Source: SVFI01 sp045546735 (GTDB lineage Bacteria > Bacillota > Clostridia > Lachnospirales > Lachnospiraceae). From it: a DNA stretch of 15,841 nucleotides. Shown one piece after another: positions 15,441 to 15,841 of this stretch. Below the pieces are notes generated by a model. That model searched no databases, was not told the origin of the DNA, and worked only from the letters and a program-made list of their open reading frames with translations. The position numbers were made by a program, and so were the translations under genes. The stretch spans positions 1-15,841 of the forward strand of contig JAZQDJ010000128.1 in the NCBI GenBank assembly GCA_045546735.1, read 5' to 3'. Position 1 is the first letter of the stretch. The number at the start of each line of letters is the position of its first letter.

Positions 15441-15841
15441 AGTGACAGGGATGGTTTTGAAAGCCGTCCCTGTTTTAGACACAGACAAAAGAATCACGAT
15501 TCTGACCAAAGAGCGGGGGAAAATCGGTGCGTTTGCAAGAGGGGCAAAACGTCAGGGGAGTCGCTTTATGGCAGTGACAGAGCCGTTTGTGTATGGTACG
15601 TTCCGCTTGAATGAGGGAAGGAATGCCTACAATGTTTCGGATGTGAAGCCGGATCAGGTTTTTAAAGAAGTCAGAGAGGATCTGGACAGTGTTTTTTATG
15701 CGAGTTATTTTGCTGAGGTGGCAGATTATTATACGCGTGAAAACAATGATGAGAGGGAGATGCTGAAACTTTTGTACATGTCAGTGAAAGCACTTACGGT
15801 GGAAGCTATCCCGAATGAACTTGTGCAGTACATATTTGAGA
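15424..15841 (+). CDS. recO: DNA repair protein RecO (3'-partial)
   Basis: The first 139 codons are present and the gene runs off the window. The N-terminal OB-fold is clear: EVTGMVLKAVPVLDTDKRI, then ILTKERGKIGAFARGAKR, RFMAVTEPFVYGTF and YNVSDV. The start of the helical domain follows (FYASYFAEVADYYTREN). RecO loads RecA at single-strand gaps together with RecR and binds SSB and single-stranded DNA. The zinc-binding cysteines of RecO lie further downstream and cannot be checked. Start: ATG at 15424 with AGAGGA 6 nt upstream, overlapping the end of the YqzL-like gene by 17 nt. Confidence 0.93.
   Translation, partial: MQDFIEVTGMVLKAVPVLDTDKRITILTKERGKIGAFARGAKRQGSRFMAVTEPFVYGTFRLNEGRNAYNVSDVKPDQVFKEVREDLDSVFYASYFAEVADYYTRENNDEREMLKLLYMSVKALTVEAIPNELVQYIFE

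Overview
The window looks like chromosomal DNA of a low-to-mid GC Gram-positive anaerobe, most likely a Lachnospiraceae-type Clostridium relative. The signs are the era–(YqzL-like)–recO order, a giant 2-hydroxyacyl-CoA dehydratase/activase fusion, a DUF4349 lipoprotein, an M16C peptidase, a modular surface protein ending in BspA-type leucine-rich repeats, and strong purine-rich ribosome binding sites. The genus cannot be fixed from sequence reading alone. I see no rRNA, tRNA, transposase, prophage gene or CRISPR array.

Layout. (1) 1-3267, + strand: the 3' part of a large secreted or surface protein whose 5' end lies outside the window. It is modular, and a 123-bp stretch at the window edge recurs exactly at 1246-1368, which reveals an in-frame unit of 1245 bp. 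(2) 3268-3640: a gene-free convergent intergenic region holding a terminator for each flanking gene and a cluster of palindromes built on one core (AAAAATCGG/CCGATTTTT). (3) 3641-7906, - strand: a two-module ASKHA ATPase (activase) fused to a dehydratase-like C-terminal half, with its own promoter. (4) 7907-8091: a divergent intergenic region with a promoter on each strand, a palindrome over one -35 box and a small hairpin at the start of the other transcript. (5) 8092-9018, +: a rhomboid-fold membrane protein that appears to lack the catalytic Ser/His and carries a zinc-ribbon-like tail. (6) 9122-13232, +: three tightly packed genes, namely a sigma-70-like protein with regions 1-3 but no region 4, an unrecognised 142-residue protein overlapping it, and an M16C (PreP-like) zinc peptidase. 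(7) 13302-15841, +: a DUF4349 lipoprotein whose last 37 codons overlap era in another frame, then era, a YqzL-like small protein, and the start of recO.

How the genes work together. The right-hand block is a housekeeping module: ribosome maturation GTPase Era, a small linker protein and repair protein RecO, joined to an envelope lipoprotein by a long overlap. The 9122-13232 block is translationally coupled, so the sigma-like protein, the unknown protein and the peptidase are probably made together, but their functional link is not known. The most promising candidates for undescribed biology are the region-4-less sigma-like protein with its partner, the zinc-ribbon rhomboid pseudoprotease, and the palindrome cluster between the convergent genes.
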